This document shows, one piece after another, positions 1-6,742 of a DNA stretch of 12,838 bases. The stretch is from NCBI GenBank assembly GCA_020430865.1, contig JAGQIY010001146.1, positions 1-12,838 on the forward strand. Reading direction: 5' to 3'. This stretch comes from Myxococcales bacterium. Its GTDB lineage: Bacteria; Myxococcota; Polyangia; Polyangiales; Polyangiaceae. The translations under genes were made by a program, and so were the position numbers. The notes beneath the pieces are model-generated. The model worked only from the letters and a program-made list of their open reading frames with translations, did not search any database and was not told where the DNA came from. How positions within the stretch are numbered: position 1 is the stretch's first letter; each line of letters begins with the position of its first letter.

Positions 1-888
1 ACGATTGAAGGCGGAAAGTGCGAAGTCGCCGCCGAGGCTCAGCTGAACTGTGAAGCCAGCTGCTCCGTCGAGGGCGAGTGCACCCCAGGCAGCGTCGAAG
101 CCCGCTGCGATCCCGGCGAGCTCAGCGTCTCTTGCGAGGGCCAGTGCGCTGGTGGCGCCACCTGTGAGGGCACCGCCGAGGTCGCCGCGACGTGCGAAGG
201 CTCCTGCGAGGGAACCTGCGAGGGAACCATCGAAGGTGGCTGTGAAGGCACCTGCGACGGCACTTGCGAGGGCACCTGCAGCGCTATGGTTGATGACGGG
301 ATGGGCGGAACCAAGTGTCAGGGCACTTGCTCCGGAACCTGTACGGGCAGCTGTACCAAGCCGGCGGCCAGTGCGAAGTGCAGCGGTACTTGCACGGGCG
401 AGTGCAAGCTCGACGCAAACGTCGACGTCGACTGCGGCGCCGAGGTCAAGTGCAAGGGCGAGTGCAAGGGCACGGCCACCGCGCCCAAGTGCGAGGCCAA
501 CCTGGAGCCGCCGGAGTGCGACCTCGACGCCGACTGCCAGGCAGGTTGCAAGGGCCAGGCGAGCCTGAAGGCCGAGTGCACCCCGCCGAAGGTGATCTTC
601 AACTTCGAGGGCAACGTCGACGCGAACTTCGTGGCGGCTCTCGAAGCGAACCTGCCGGCACTGCTGAACGTGCTGGCTCAAGGCGAGCTCGCGGTGGACG
701 CGGCGGCCGACTTCTCCGCCCGCTTCATCGACGTGGCTGGTGAAGTGGCTGGCGCAGCTGGTTGTGTCGCGAAGTTCGGCGCGAACCTGGTCGCGAAGGC
801 TCAGGCGTCGGTCGAGGCGAGCGCCTCGGTCAGCGTCTCCGTCAACGCCTCTGCAAGCGCGAGCGGCAAGGCGAGCAGCGGCGGCTGA
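1..888 (+). CDS. Cysteine-rich tetrapeptide-repeat protein, 5' end outside window
   Basis: The frame is open from base 1 to the TGA at 886-888, giving 295 residues without a true start. The ATG at 286 is internal to the repeats and should not be taken as the start. About 31 cysteines are visible, almost all in the first 194 residues. The core is a C-x-G-x tetrapeptide repeat, for example CEGTC at residues 65-93 and CQGTCSGTCTGSC at 106-118, with further CxGxC units at 127-135 and 151-155. The last 100 residues change character: a helical Ala/Leu-rich stretch with one Cys, then a Ser/Ala/Val tail ending in GKASSGG. No catalytic motif is seen. The regular spacing suggests an extracytoplasmic disulfide-rich or metal-binding repeat fold, but that is inference. 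Any signal peptide would lie upstream of the window. Function unknown. Confidence 0.85.
   Translation, partial: TIEGGKCEVAAEAQLNCEASCSVEGECTPGSVEARCDPGELSVSCEGQCAGGATCEGTAEVAATCEGSCEGTCEGTIEGGCEGTCDGTCEGTCSAMVDDGMGGTKCQGTCSGTCTGSCTKPAASAKCSGTCTGECKLDANVDVDCGAEVKCKGECKGTATAPKCEANLEPPECDLDADCQAGCKGQASLKAECTPPKVIFNFEGNVDANFVAALEANLPALLNVLAQGELAVDAAADFSARFIDVAGEVAGAAGCVAKFGANLVAKAQASVEASASVSVSVNASASASGKASSGG
193..282 (+). repeat. 12-base in-frame repeats encoding C-E-G-T units
   Basis: Degenerate 12-base units of the form TGC-GAG-GGC-ACC recur in register and encode Cys-Glu-Gly-Thr. Eight consecutive units are visible. The fourth cysteine position is replaced by Ile (codon 229-231), and one unit carries Asp for Glu. 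Codons vary between units (TGC/TGT, GAA/GAG, GGA/GGC), so the array is old or selected at the protein level rather than freshly amplified. Related but looser units continue to about base 590. Confidence 0.8.
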
Positions 889-910
889 TCGAGCCACCCA
901 ACACTCGCGA

Positions 911-945
911 AACGGCGCGCTCCTCGGAGCGCGCCGTTTTGCTTT
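911..945 (+). terminator. Rho-independent terminator after the Cys-rich gene
   Basis: AACGGCGCGCTC (911-922) pairs perfectly with GAGCGCGCCGTT (927-938) around a four-base loop, CTCG. It is followed by TTGCTTTT. The hairpin starts 22 bases after the stop codon at 888. It also argues against any kinase start upstream of about 950. Confidence 0.9.
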
Positions 946-968
946 TGTCCCTAACTTCCGTAGGTTAC

Positions 969-1012
969 GAACACTCCGGGTCCATCCGTCGAACACTCCG
1001 GGTCCATCCGTC
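969..1012 (+). repeat. Two perfect tandem 22-base repeats of the GAACACTCCGGGTCC family
   Basis: Two identical 22-base units lie head to tail at 969-990 and 991-1012. Each begins GAACACTCCGGGTCC and ends ATCCGTC. A decayed third unit may start at 1013 (GAAAGCTTCGG). The pair lies between the terminator of the upstream gene and the ribosome-binding site of the kinase gene, so it is probably untranslated. The same 15-base core recurs at 1146, at 1191 (one mismatch) and, inverted, at 11489. Confidence 0.9.
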
Positions 1013-1065
1013 GAAAGCTTCGGGGGGCGCTCAAGGTTCGCGGGTACTGACCGTTCGCTACCACC

Positions 1066-1070
1066 GGAGG
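1066..1070 (+). promoter_or_regulatory. Ribosome-binding site GGAGG for the kinase gene
   Basis: GGAGG ends six bases before the GTG at 1077. This is the best Shine-Dalgarno and start pairing upstream of the kinase domain, and it decides the start chosen here. The competing GTG at 1230 has only AGGAG one base away, which is too close. Confidence 0.55.
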
Positions 1071-1076
1071 TGTCAC

Positions 1077-2450
1077 GTGGTAGCCGTCGAGAGAATCAGT
1101 CGCTCCCCAGCAGGTCCGGTCGTCGAGTCGGGTGAGCACGCCATCGAACACTCCGGGTCCGTCCCTGGCCCGCACTCGGGGGCCAAGCGGGAGCACTCCG
1201 GGTCCCTGGGGGAGCTGGGGTCCAGGAGTGTGATCCAAGGCAAATTCGCCCTGTTGCGGCGCTTGGGCAGCGGCGCCGCCGCCGAGGTGTTCGAGGCGGA
1301 GAACCTGCTCGTGGGCAAACGCGTGGCGCTGAAGCTGCTGCACGCGGACCTCTCCCGACGAACGGACGTGCGCAGTCACTTCGTCTCCGAAGCGCGCGCG
1401 GCAGCCCGCATCGCCCACCCCAACGTGGTCGACATCCACGACCTCGGCACGACGGAAGACGGCAGCACCTTCATGGTGATGGAGCTGCTCCACGGCGAGA
1501 GCCTGTCGGACATCCTTGCCAGTCGCGGAGCCCTCAGTCCCACGTACGCTTGCGAGCTGATGCTCCAGGTGCTCGCGGGGATTGGAGCCGCGCACCGCGA
1601 AGGCATCGTGCACCGCGATCTCAAGCCCGCGAACATCCTGGTCACTCATCCCGCACCCGATCGCCCGCTGGTGAAGGTGCTCGACTTCGGTATTGCTCAA
1701 GGCGTGAACCCCCTCGCCAGCCTGCGAAGCGAGGGTGGGCTCGTCTTCGGCACGCCCCTCTACATGGCCCCCGAACAGGCACTGGGGCGCGAAGTGGATG
1801 GCCGCGCTGACATCTACGCCGCAGCCGTGGTGCTCTACGAGATGCTCTGCGGTGAAGCTCCTTACAGCGCGCCAGACGTGCGGGGCTTGATGCTGCGTGT
1901 CGCACAGGCCGACTGGGTACCGCTCTCACTGCGCGCTCCCGAGCTCCATCCCACGTTGATCGCGTGCATCGAGCGCGCGCTGAGCCAGAACCCCGACGAT
2001 CGCCCGGCAACGGCGGAGCAATTCGCGCGTCAGCTGGAGCCCTTCGCGAGGCTGGGGCTCGCCCTGTCCACGGACCTCGCTCCGAGCCGCAGCGCCAACC
2101 CGATCCCCCTCGTGCGCCGCCACCAGGCACCCGTCGAGGCTGACGCCCTGGAGCGCGACGCGCCGAACGCCCGCGAGAGCGGCGTCCGCATCTCCGTGCC
2201 CAGCGGCAGAGCGAGTGATCTCAGCGACTACGAGCTGATGAACCCGAGCTTCCCGAAACCGCCTTCCACGCCACAGCTGGTGGAGGACGCACTCCCGCTG
2301 ACCAGCGACCACTTCGAGCAAGAGCTCGTGGAACGCCAGGCTTCGACCTGGGTGCCCACGCCAGGCAAGCGGCCGTCGCCAGTGGCGTGGATCGCGGTGA
2401 CTGGAGTCACCCTGGGCGCGCTCTTCGGTTGGCTGCTCAGTCAGCTGTAG
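1077..2450 (+). CDS. Membrane-anchored Hanks-type Ser/Thr protein kinase
   Basis: Predicted eukaryotic-like kinase that phosphorylates Ser/Thr on protein substrates. Numbering is from the GTG at 1077 (457 residues). All catalytic motifs are intact: glycine loop LGSGAAAEVF (63-72), VALK with Lys86, HRDLKPAN with Asp181, DFG at 203-205, then GTPLYMAPEQ and DIYAAAVVLYEML. After the kinase domain comes a polar linker of roughly 100 residues. A single hydrophobic segment (PVAWIAVTGVTLGALFGWLL) sits at the extreme C-terminus, so the kinase should face the cytoplasm as a tail-anchored protein with almost no external sensor. Start uncertainty: residues 1-51 contain EHSGS/PHSGA units encoded by the local DNA repeat. 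A GTG at 1230 would give VIQGKFALLRRLG, which looks like a normal kinase N-terminus. The 1077 start has the better ribosome-binding site. The substrate is not deducible. Confidence 0.88.
   Translation: MVAVERISRSPAGPVVESGEHAIEHSGSVPGPHSGAKREHSGSLGELGSRSVIQGKFALLRRLGSGAAAEVFEAENLLVGKRVALKLLHADLSRRTDVRSHFVSEARAAARIAHPNVVDIHDLGTTEDGSTFMVMELLHGESLSDILASRGALSPTYACELMLQVLAGIGAAHREGIVHRDLKPANILVTHPAPDRPLVKVLDFGIAQGVNPLASLRSEGGLVFGTPLYMAPEQALGREVDGRADIYAAAVVLYEMLCGEAPYSAPDVRGLMLRVAQADWVPLSLRAPELHPTLIACIERALSQNPDDRPATAEQFARQLEPFARLGLALSTDLAPSRSANPIPLVRRHQAPVEADALERDAPNARESGVRISVPSGRASDLSDYELMNPSFPKPPSTPQLVEDALPLTSDHFEQELVERQASTWVPTPGKRPSPVAWIAVTGVTLGALFGWLLSQL
1146..1205 (+). repeat. Further GAACACTCCGGGTCC copies inside the kinase 5' region
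   Basis: An exact 15-base copy lies at 1146-1160. A degenerate copy (GCACTCGGGGGCC) lies at 1172-1184, and a copy with one mismatch (GAGCACTCCGGGTCC) at 1191-1205. All three fall in the kinase reading frame, giving EHSGS, PHSGA and EHSGS. They are therefore either translated, if the gene starts at 1077, or lie in its 5' untranslated region, if it starts at 1230. Confidence 0.8.
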
Positions 2451-2543
2451 GAACTCCTCGTCGCGCCTCACCCCCGACAAACCGAACGAGACACCCCGCT
2501 TCTCGGTTGCTTCCCTCGGCCCTGGCACTACGGTCCCAGCGCC

Positions 2544-3656
2544 ATGCCGAGTCTCGACGAACAAGCCCTGCAAGTGCTCGCCACCATCAAGGAACCGGCT
2601 CTCGACAAGAGCTTGGCGGAGCTTGGGATGCTGGGGCGTGTGCGCAGCGACGGCGGTCGCTTGACGGTACCGCTGAAGCTCTCGAACCCCGCATACGAGG
2701 GCAAGGAGCAGCTATCCGAGACCATCCGCAAGGCGCTCGAGGAGCTGCCTGGGGTTACCCACGTGGAAATTGACTGGCAGGTCGAAGCCAAGGGGCGCGA
2801 GATCGGCGCCGACGACCCGGTGCCAGGTGTGAAGAACGTGATCCTGGTGATGAGCGGCAAGGGCGGCGTTGGCAAGAGCACCGTCGCCGCGAACCTCGCG
2901 CTGGCGTTGAAGCGCATGGGTGCGCGAGTCGGCCTGCTCGACGCGGACATCTACGGGCCGAGCGTGCCCACCATGTTCGGCATCAACGGTCGTCCTCAGA
3001 GCGATGGACAGCGTATCGAGCCCCTGCAGCGCTTCGGCGTGAAGCTGATGAGCATCGGCTTCCTGCTCGACGACCCGAAGAGCGCGGTGGTCTGGCGCGG
3101 CCCGATGCTCCACGGAGCCTTGCTGCAGTTCTTGAAAGACGTCGCTTGGGGCGACCTGGACTACCTGCTGCTCGATCTGCCCCCCGGCACTGGCGACGTG
3201 GCGTTGACGTTGGCGCAGCGCGTCTCCACCACCGGCGCGGTGATCGTGACCACGCCCCAAGAAGTCGCGCTGATGGACGTCTACAAGAGCGTGTCGATGG
3301 CGCAGAAGGTCGGCATCAAGGTGCTCGGCGTGGTCGAGAACGAGAGCTACTTCGTCTGCGACGGCTGCGACAAGCGTCACGAGATCTTCGGCTCTGGAGG
3401 CGGACAGAAGGTCGCTGACCACGCCGAAGCGCCGTTGCTCGGACAGATCCCGATGGAGCCCAGCGTTCGCGAGTGGGGCGACGCTGGGACGCCCGTGGTG
3501 CAGGCGTCACCCGGCGCCTCGATCGCGAAAGCTTTTCAGGCGGTTGCCGAAGAGCTGGCGAAGGCCGTGGATGCCACACATGAAGGGCGCGCAGGCGCTG
3601 GCTTCACGATTGATCGCTCCGGTGGTCAAAATCGTCGCCTTCCCGTCGCGCGCTGA
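2544..3656 (+). CDS. apbC: Mrp/NBP35-family iron-sulfur cluster carrier ATPase (ApbC-like)
   Basis: Family members bind a [4Fe-4S] cluster at a dimer interface and deliver it to apoproteins in the cytoplasm, with ATP hydrolysis needed in vivo. The 370-residue length is typical. An N-terminal MIP18/DUF59-like domain covers about residues 3-85. The P-loop ATPase domain follows, with a deviant Walker A (SGKGGVGKS, 104-112), DADIYGPSVP (133-142), and the switch/Walker B region DLPPGTGD (211-218). VCDGC gives the CxxC ligands Cys272 and Cys275, followed by the family signature KRHEIFG. The C-terminal tail after about residue 345 is polar and probably disordered. The gene follows the kinase by 93 bases without a clear terminator, so co-transcription is possible. 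No strong ribosome-binding site precedes the ATG; the start is supported by the DUF59 domain beginning immediately. Confidence 0.95.
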   Translation: MPSLDEQALQVLATIKEPALDKSLAELGMLGRVRSDGGRLTVPLKLSNPAYEGKEQLSETIRKALEELPGVTHVEIDWQVEAKGREIGADDPVPGVKNVILVMSGKGGVGKSTVAANLALALKRMGARVGLLDADIYGPSVPTMFGINGRPQSDGQRIEPLQRFGVKLMSIGFLLDDPKSAVVWRGPMLHGALLQFLKDVAWGDLDYLLLDLPPGTGDVALTLAQRVSTTGAVIVTTPQEVALMDVYKSVSMAQKVGIKVLGVVENESYFVCDGCDKRHEIFGSGGGQKVADHAEAPLLGQIPMEPSVREWGDAGTPVVQASPGASIAKAFQAVAEELAKAVDATHEGRAGAGFTIDRSGGQNRRLPVAR

Positions 3657-3746
3657 GCTACTTAGAGGAAGCGATCGCTCCGACGCCGCGCGGCGCTGTC
3701 GTCACAAAAAAAAGCGTTCATCCATCCCGTGAAGCGCGCCGGCTGA

Positions 3747-3775
3747 TTGGCAGCTGCCAAGAGGCGCGATATAGG
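3747..3775 (+). promoter_or_regulatory. Candidate sigma-70-type promoter overlapping a perfect palindrome
   Basis: TTGGCA (3747-3752, five of six matches to the -35 consensus) is separated by 17 bases from TATAGG (3770-3775, four of six matches to the -10). The ATG of the S1-domain gene follows 23 bases further on. The -35 element forms the left half of the perfect 14-base palindrome TTGGCAGCTGCCAA (3747-3760). A dimeric regulator bound there would block or control the promoter. This is a sequence-match prediction only. Confidence 0.4.
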
Positions 3776-3798
3776 CGGCATCTACCTTTGGGTTCGCC

Positions 3799-5679
3799 AT
3801 GGCGTCCGACGAAACAAATCAAGAGCAGGAGCAGCAGCAGAACGCTGGCGCTCCCGACGCGTCCAGCGATGCAACGAGCAGCGCTGGGCAAACCGTAGAC
3901 TCGAGCAGCGAGGCCACGCCGCCGTCCGGAACGGTCGCTGAAGGCTCTGATGCAGCTGCGCCCGTGGAGGGTGCGGACGCAGGAGCGTCTGCATCGACAG
4001 CGCCGGCCACGGAAGCGCCGGCCACGGAAGCGCCGGCCACGGAAGCGCCGGCCACGGAAACGCTGGATGCGGTGGCACCCGGCGACGCAGCAGCCGCGCC
4101 GCCTGAACGAGCCCCCTCAGCAAGCGCGGGTGGTGCCCGGGCAAGCGAAGGCTCCGAAGCAGCTGCCGCGGAAGCCAGCTCGCCCACCGCCGCAGAAGGC
4201 GAAGGTGAAGGCGACAAGAAGAAGCGCCGCCGTCGCCGCAAGAAGAAGAAGAAGCCCGAGAGCAACGACGCCGCGCAGCGTCCTGCGACGGATCGCGCGC
4301 CTTTCCACATGGGAGAGGAGGTCTTCGGCAAGGTCACGGCCGTGCTCGAGACGGCCATCATGATCGATCTCTCGGGCAAGGCGCTCGCCATCTTCGATCG
4401 CTCGGAGATGGAGCCCGACGACCTGGTGCCCGAGGTCGGCGATCGCTTCGTCGCGCGCGTCCACAACGACGGCTCCCGCGGTGGCTTGGTGGTGCTGACT
4501 CGCAAGCCGCTCCGGGAAGAAGAGGTGAAGCCCTCCCTGGAGGCAGCCGCCAAGGAAGGCAACCTGGTCAAGGGCCTGATCACCGGCGTGATCAAGGGCG
4601 GCGTCGAGGTCAGCCTGGGCGGTCTGCGCGCCTTCGCTCCGGCGAGCGGCATGGACCTGCACCCGACCCGCGCCAACTTCGTCGGCCTCGTGGGTCAGGT
4701 GCTCGACTTCAAGATCGTCCAGTTCGAGAAGGGAGGGCGTGACGTCGTCGTCACTCGCCGGCCAATGCTCGAGCAAGAGGCTCACGAGCGTCGCAAGAAG
4801 GCGCTGGAGACGCTGACCGAGGGTCAGGTGATGAAGGGCGTCGTGCGCACCGTCGTCGAGTGGGGCGCGTTCGTGGCTCTGCCCGAGGCCGAGAACCTCG
4901 AGGGTCTGGTCCACATCTCCGAGGCGAGCCACGATCCGCGCGCTCGCATGGAGGAGCTGCTCAAGGCCGGCGACGAGGTCGACGTCCAGATCACGAAGAT
5001 CGACGAGAAGGGCAAGATCTGGCTGTCGCGCAAGGCCCTGATCAGCGACCCCTGGGCCGAGGCGAAGGAAAAGTTTCCTCCCGGAAGCAAGCACGCCGGC
5101 AAGGTCACCAAGCTGACCGACTTCGGCGCCTTCGTCGAGCTCGCTGACGGCGTCGAGGGCCTGATCCACGTCGCCGACCTGTCGCTGACTCGCGTCTCCC
5201 ATCCGAAGGAGGTCCTCGAAGAGGGTCAGGACATCGAGGTCGTGATCCACAACTTCGATCGCCGCCACAAGAAGCTCGGGCTACATCCAGCGCCCAGCGC
5301 GGAACAGGCCGATGAACAGCCGCAGAAGATCACCAAGGGCGCCAAGCTGGACGTCGAGGTGGTGAAGGCGGAGTCGGCGGGTCTGGTGGTGCGCGTCCTC
5401 GGCGTCACCGGTCGCGCGGCACGCGGCTTCGTCCCAGCCGGCCACACGGGCACCGAGCGCGGCACCGATCTGCGCAAGGCCTTCCCGGCCAAGTCCAAGA
5501 TCCGCACCAAGGTGATCGACCTGGACCCGCGGCGCGGCGAACCCAAGCTCAGCATCCGCGCGCTCAGCGAGGACGAGGAGCGCCAAGCGCACCGCGATTA
5601 CCGCAAGAAGGTCGCCGCGGAGAGCAAGTTCGGCACCCTCGGCGACTTGCTGCAGAAGGCCCTGGGCAACCAGAAATAG
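3799..5679 (+). CDS. Multi-S1-domain RNA-binding protein with long low-complexity N-terminus
   Basis: The 626-residue protein has about five S1 (OB-fold) RNA-binding domains: roughly 172-237, 254-324, 342-413, 429-498 and 513-589. Domains 3 and 4 are the most canonical, with WGAFVALPE...EGLVHISE and DFGAFVELADGVEGLIHVADLS. The first 170 residues are Ala/Glu/Ser/Thr-rich. They include four APATE units (68-87) and end in 13 consecutive basic residues (140-152), probably a flexible extra nucleic-acid-binding tail. The protein resembles ribosomal protein bS1, but the tail and domain count differ from the usual six-domain, untailed form. It could be the lineage's S1 or a paralogue acting in translation, RNA decay or transcription. 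The ATG at 3799 begins the low-complexity tail, so the exact start is less certain than the domains. The gene is flanked by its own candidate promoter and terminator, which suggests a single-gene unit. Confidence 0.88.
   Translation: MASDETNQEQEQQQNAGAPDASSDATSSAGQTVDSSSEATPPSGTVAEGSDAAAPVEGADAGASASTAPATEAPATEAPATEAPATETLDAVAPGDAAAAPPERAPSASAGGARASEGSEAAAAEASSPTAAEGEGEGDKKKRRRRRKKKKKPESNDAAQRPATDRAPFHMGEEVFGKVTAVLETAIMIDLSGKALAIFDRSEMEPDDLVPEVGDRFVARVHNDGSRGGLVVLTRKPLREEEVKPSLEAAAKEGNLVKGLITGVIKGGVEVSLGGLRAFAPASGMDLHPTRANFVGLVGQVLDFKIVQFEKGGRDVVVTRRPMLEQEAHERRKKALETLTEGQVMKGVVRTVVEWGAFVALPEAENLEGLVHISEASHDPRARMEELLKAGDEVDVQITKIDEKGKIWLSRKALISDPWAEAKEKFPPGSKHAGKVTKLTDFGAFVELADGVEGLIHVADLSLTRVSHPKEVLEEGQDIEVVIHNFDRRHKKLGLHPAPSAEQADEQPQKITKGAKLDVEVVKAESAGLVVRVLGVTGRAARGFVPAGHTGTERGTDLRKAFPAKSKIRTKVIDLDPRRGEPKLSIRALSEDEERQAHRDYRKKVAAESKFGTLGDLLQKALGNQK
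4000..4059 (+). repeat. Four perfect 15-base tandem repeats encoding APATE
   Basis: GCGCCGGCCACGGAA is repeated four times without a mismatch (4000-4014, 4015-4029, 4030-4044, 4045-4059). The unit is a multiple of three, so changes in copy number keep the frame and only lengthen or shorten the disordered tail of the S1 protein. Perfect identity, including third positions, points to recent expansion by slippage or recombination. Confidence 0.95.
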
Positions 5680-5701
5680 CCGCGCTCCCGCGCACACCCT
5701 C

Positions 5702-5732
5702 GAGAGCCATCCCATCCGGGGTGGCTCTTCTG
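5702..5732 (+). terminator. Probable intrinsic terminator after the S1-domain gene
   Basis: AGAGCCATCCC (5703-5713) pairs with GGGGTGGCTCT (5718-5728), with one G-U pair and the four-base loop ATCC. The T-tract is weak (TCTGCGTT). Its position 23 bases after the stop codon supports the call. Confidence 0.65.
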
Positions 5733-5922
5733 CGTTGGTCCAGCTCAGCTCGACGGATCCTCACGGTCTGGGGGTGAGGCGCGCCGTACGGTGCCCGGGC
5801 GTCCGCCGCCGCGCGCCCTTCAGGCTTTGCTCAAGCCCCGCTCAAGCAACCCCGGACCTGCGCACGCATGCTCCAGGCAGCAAGCGTCAGCCGCCGACGC
5901 GGGAAGCGGAGAGAGCAGCACG

Positions 5923-6723
5923 ATGTCGAACGACCGGTACCAACGCGCCAGGCCCTGGCTCATCGCAAGTCCCCTCCTCCTGATCCTCGTGTTGGGCGCC
6001 ACCGTCGCGAGCGGGCTGTCGAAGAGCTTCACCATCGGCGGCAGCGCCCGAGGCTCGGGCTCCACCTCCAGCCGCGAGCTCTCCAGTCCCGTCGCACTGT
6101 CCGGCGTGAACCTCTACTTCAGAGGCGACGACCACGAGATCAAGCGCATCGGACTCTGGCAGGCTCCGAGCCGCTTGCACTACAGCTTCTCGGATCGAGA
6201 TGGCGGTGACAAGTTCGTCATGGGAGCCCACTTCAAGCGCGTTGCCGCGAACGTCCTGCATGAGGCTTCACGCAACGATTGCCGCATCACCTGCTCACTC
6301 CCCATCCACGCGGAAAAGGACAAGGTGTTCGTCCTCGCGGGATTCGACCTCGCCAATCGTCGCGGTGAAGATCGGAACGTTCGCGAAGTGGGCATCGTGC
6401 CCGAGCTCCACGCCGGGCGCATCAAGGTGACGTTCGGCGACGACTCGGGCTTCGACTTCACCGCGCGGGTGCAGTACCTGCTGCTGCCGAAGGACGCCGT
6501 ACGCGCGCTCGAGACCTACACGACGACGGACAAGCAGCGGGAGCACACGCCTCGCTTCAAGGCCCAACGCGTCATCCAGGGCTTCCACGTCCGCTTCACG
6601 AACGGTGATCACCACCTCGGCGATTTCACCATCTGGGGTAGCCTCAAGGTCCAGGCAAGCATGCGAGACAAGAACACCGACGACCCCATGCGAGGCGAGG
6701 TGCGCCTGGTGGTGCTGCGCTGA
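5923..6723 (+). CDS. Secreted/membrane-anchored protein of unknown function with three-fold GD-H motif
   Basis: I do not recognise this family. The ATG at 5923 is preferred because GGAGAG (5908-5913) lies nine bases upstream, and the protein then opens with a short basic stretch and a hydrophobic segment (about residues 12-31), an uncleaved anchor or signal peptide. A frame-compatible ATG at 5791 would add 44 residues of Pro/Ala-rich sequence with no domain character. The 266-residue product has a Gly/Ser linker (39-55) and a beta-rich extracytoplasmic part. Three similar segments stand out: LSGVNLYFRGDDHEIKRIGL (59-78), LAGFDLANRRGEDRNVREVG (138-157) and IQGFHVRFTNGDHHLGDFTI (218-237). Cys120 and Cys124 could form a disulfide. 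The gene converges on the exporter operon with only 19 bases between stop codons. Function is not deducible; a ligand- or metal-binding surface domain is possible. Confidence 0.75.
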   Translation: MSNDRYQRARPWLIASPLLLILVLGATVASGLSKSFTIGGSARGSGSTSSRELSSPVALSGVNLYFRGDDHEIKRIGLWQAPSRLHYSFSDRDGGDKFVMGAHFKRVAANVLHEASRNDCRITCSLPIHAEKDKVFVLAGFDLANRRGEDRNVREVGIVPELHAGRIKVTFGDDSGFDFTARVQYLLLPKDAVRALETYTTTDKQREHTPRFKAQRVIQGFHVRFTNGDHHLGDFTIWGSLKVQASMRDKNTDDPMRGEVRLVVLR

Positions 6724-6742
6724 CCGCGCCAGCGTCGGCTGA

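Noticed and set aside
286..888. ATG at 286 as the start of the Cys-rich gene
   Set aside because: The same frame is open back to base 1 and already encodes the same C-x-G-x repeats, so the gene is truncated by the window edge.
762..1076. Upstream extension of the kinase frame to an ATG at 762
   Set aside because: It would overlap the Cys-rich gene and read through a strong terminator hairpin (911-945). The Arg-rich translation has no domain.
3684..3720. GC-rich palindrome CGCCGCGCGGCG followed by eight A residues
   Set aside because: For a plus-strand terminator the tract should be T, and on the minus strand the T-run would precede the hairpin. No function can be assigned.
4117..5268. 383-codon open frame on the minus strand, opposite the S1-domain gene
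   Set aside because: It lies antisense to the clear S1 domains, and its Asp/Leu/His-rich composition mirrors the coding strand.
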